Shown here piece after piece: positions 4,331 to 5,108 of a DNA stretch of 5,108 bases; the stretch's first letter is position 1, and the number at the start of each line of letters is the position of its first letter. Both the position numbers and the translations under genes were made by a program. This DNA is from Granulosicoccus sp964449565 (GTDB lineage: Bacteria > Pseudomonadota > Gammaproteobacteria > Granulosicoccales > Granulosicoccaceae). The notes beneath the pieces were generated by a model. It did no database searches. It was not told the origin of the DNA and saw only the letters and a list, made by a program, of their open reading frames with translations. The DNA lies in assembly GCA_964449565.1 (NCBI GenBank), contig CAYUZB010000181.1, positions 1 through 5,108 on the forward strand, read 5' to 3'.

Positions 4331-5108
4331 ACCAACGATCACCGCGCAAGTCGGCCACCGTCGAGTGCAGCGTCTCAAGCGTCACCTCAGCGGCAGGAAT
4401 CGGCTCACCGACGATCATGCCAAGGCGCGCAAACAGCCGACGCGGCATTTTCAGAAAAGCCCGACCACCCTTGCGGCTGAACAGGCTGCCCCACAAGCCC
4501 TGCAAAGCAATTGGCACCACATCGACGGGTTGAGATTCAAGAACCCGCAGAATGCCCGGCTTGAACGGGTTCATCTGGCCATCGCGAGTTATTTCGCCTT
4601 CCGGAAAGATGCAGAGAAGATCGCCATCCGCGAGTGCAGTCTGCATGTCAACAAAGGCTTTGTCATACATCGCCTTGTCTTCCTTTTGGCCAGCGATCGG
4701 AATCGCCTTTGCAGTACGGAAGACAAAATTCATGACTGGTATTTGGAAGATCTTGTAATACATGACAAAGCGCACAGGACGCCGAATACACCCGCCGAGT
4801 ATCAAGGCATCTACAAAACTCACATGATTGGCGACAACAATTGCTGGTCCGCTGTCAGGGATGTTCTCCAAGCCTTTCTTGCGTACGCGATACACCGTGT
4901 GAACCAGAAGCCACACGATAAAGCGCATCATGAATTCCGGTACCTGGCTGAAAACGTATGCAGCGACTACCGCATTCAGCAAGGCCATGACCAGAAAGAT
5001 GCCCTTGATGCTCACATCAAAACTCAACAGTAGGAGGACCAGTACTGCCGACATCACCATGAAAAACGCATTCAGAATATTGTTGCAAGCAAAAGCCCGA
5101 GAGAGTCG
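4329..5108 (-). CDS. MFS transporter-acyltransferase fusion, C-terminal 259 residues (cut by the right edge)
   Basis: A lysophospholipid transporter (LplT-like, MFS) fused to a PlsC-type acyltransferase is expected here. Such proteins are thought to flip lysophospholipids inward and re-acylate them at the inner membrane. An ATG at 5060 could be taken as the start, but the frame is open to the edge and the 16 upstream residues (RLSRAFACNNILNAFF) match the last part of the MFS domain in such fusions, so this is the tail of a larger gene. Numbering from the edge, hydrophobic segments at about 9-28 and 36-56 are the last transporter helices. The acyltransferase domain starts at about 75: the HX4D motif NHVSFVD (94-100), RPVRFVM (110-116), IFPEGEITRDG (167-177) and ALQGLWGSLFSRKGG (201-215). 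The protein ends after this domain, without the acyl-ACP synthetase domain found in E. coli Aas. The thioesterase follows 9 bases later. Confidence 0.85.
   Translation of the reverse strand, partial: RLSRAFACNNILNAFFMVMSAVLVLLLLSFDVSIKGIFLVMALLNAVVAAYVFSQVPEFMMRFIVWLLVHTVYRVRKKGLENIPDSGPAIVVANHVSFVDALILGGCIRRPVRFVMYYKIFQIPVMNFVFRTAKAIPIAGQKEDKAMYDKAFVDMQTALADGDLLCIFPEGEITRDGQMNPFKPGILRVLESQPVDVVPIALQGLWGSLFSRKGGRAFLKMPRRLFARLGMIVGEPIPAAEVTLETLHSTVADLRGDRW

Noticed and set aside
4308..5033. 241-codon plus-strand reading frame opposite the acyltransferase
   Set aside because: It lies entirely against a gene with clear HX4D and FPEG motifs. Its His/Lys/Arg-rich translation has no domain features.

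Overview
The window looks like ordinary chromosomal sequence from a gammaproteobacterium of moderate GC. The evidence is a FadD that follows the E. coli type from end to end, a YchJ protein with two SEC-C motifs, DUF1244 and DUF3301 proteins (families I associate with proteobacteria), and an MFS-acyltransferase fusion. I cannot name the genus. I see no tRNA, rRNA, CRISPR array, insertion sequence or phage gene.

Layout, left to right. Positions 1-540 (minus strand) hold an unidentified gene cut by the left edge, whose visible end carries an in-frame five-residue repeat (RQTGS), and upstream of it a DUF1244 gene. A short divergent gap (541-574) separates these from three plus-strand genes: a small membrane-anchored DUF3301 protein (575-922), a ychJ-like gene (986-1480) and fadD (1535-3199). 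A strong RNA hairpin lies between the first two. FadD converges on a minus-strand cluster across an 86-base gap that holds a long imperfect inverted repeat. Read in its own direction, that cluster runs from an MFS-PlsC-type fusion entering from the right edge (5108-4329), through a hotdog-fold acyl-CoA thioesterase (4319-3888), to a zinc-ribbon NUDIX hydrolase (3861-3286). The gaps are 9 and 26 bases, so it is probably one operon.

Functionally the right half is about acyl groups. FadD makes acyl-CoA, the thioesterase hydrolyses acyl-CoA, and the fusion protein probably moves and re-acylates lysophospholipids at the inner membrane. The NUDIX enzyme probably cleaves a nucleotide-diphosphate compound; its link to lipids is unproven. 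The left half contains conserved small proteins of unknown function.

I found no convincing new multi-gene system. The best leads are local: the RQTGS repeat at the left edge, a perfect 10-bp duplication that appears to have uncoupled the thioesterase and NUDIX genes, the hairpin before ychJ, and the inverted repeat between the convergent genes.
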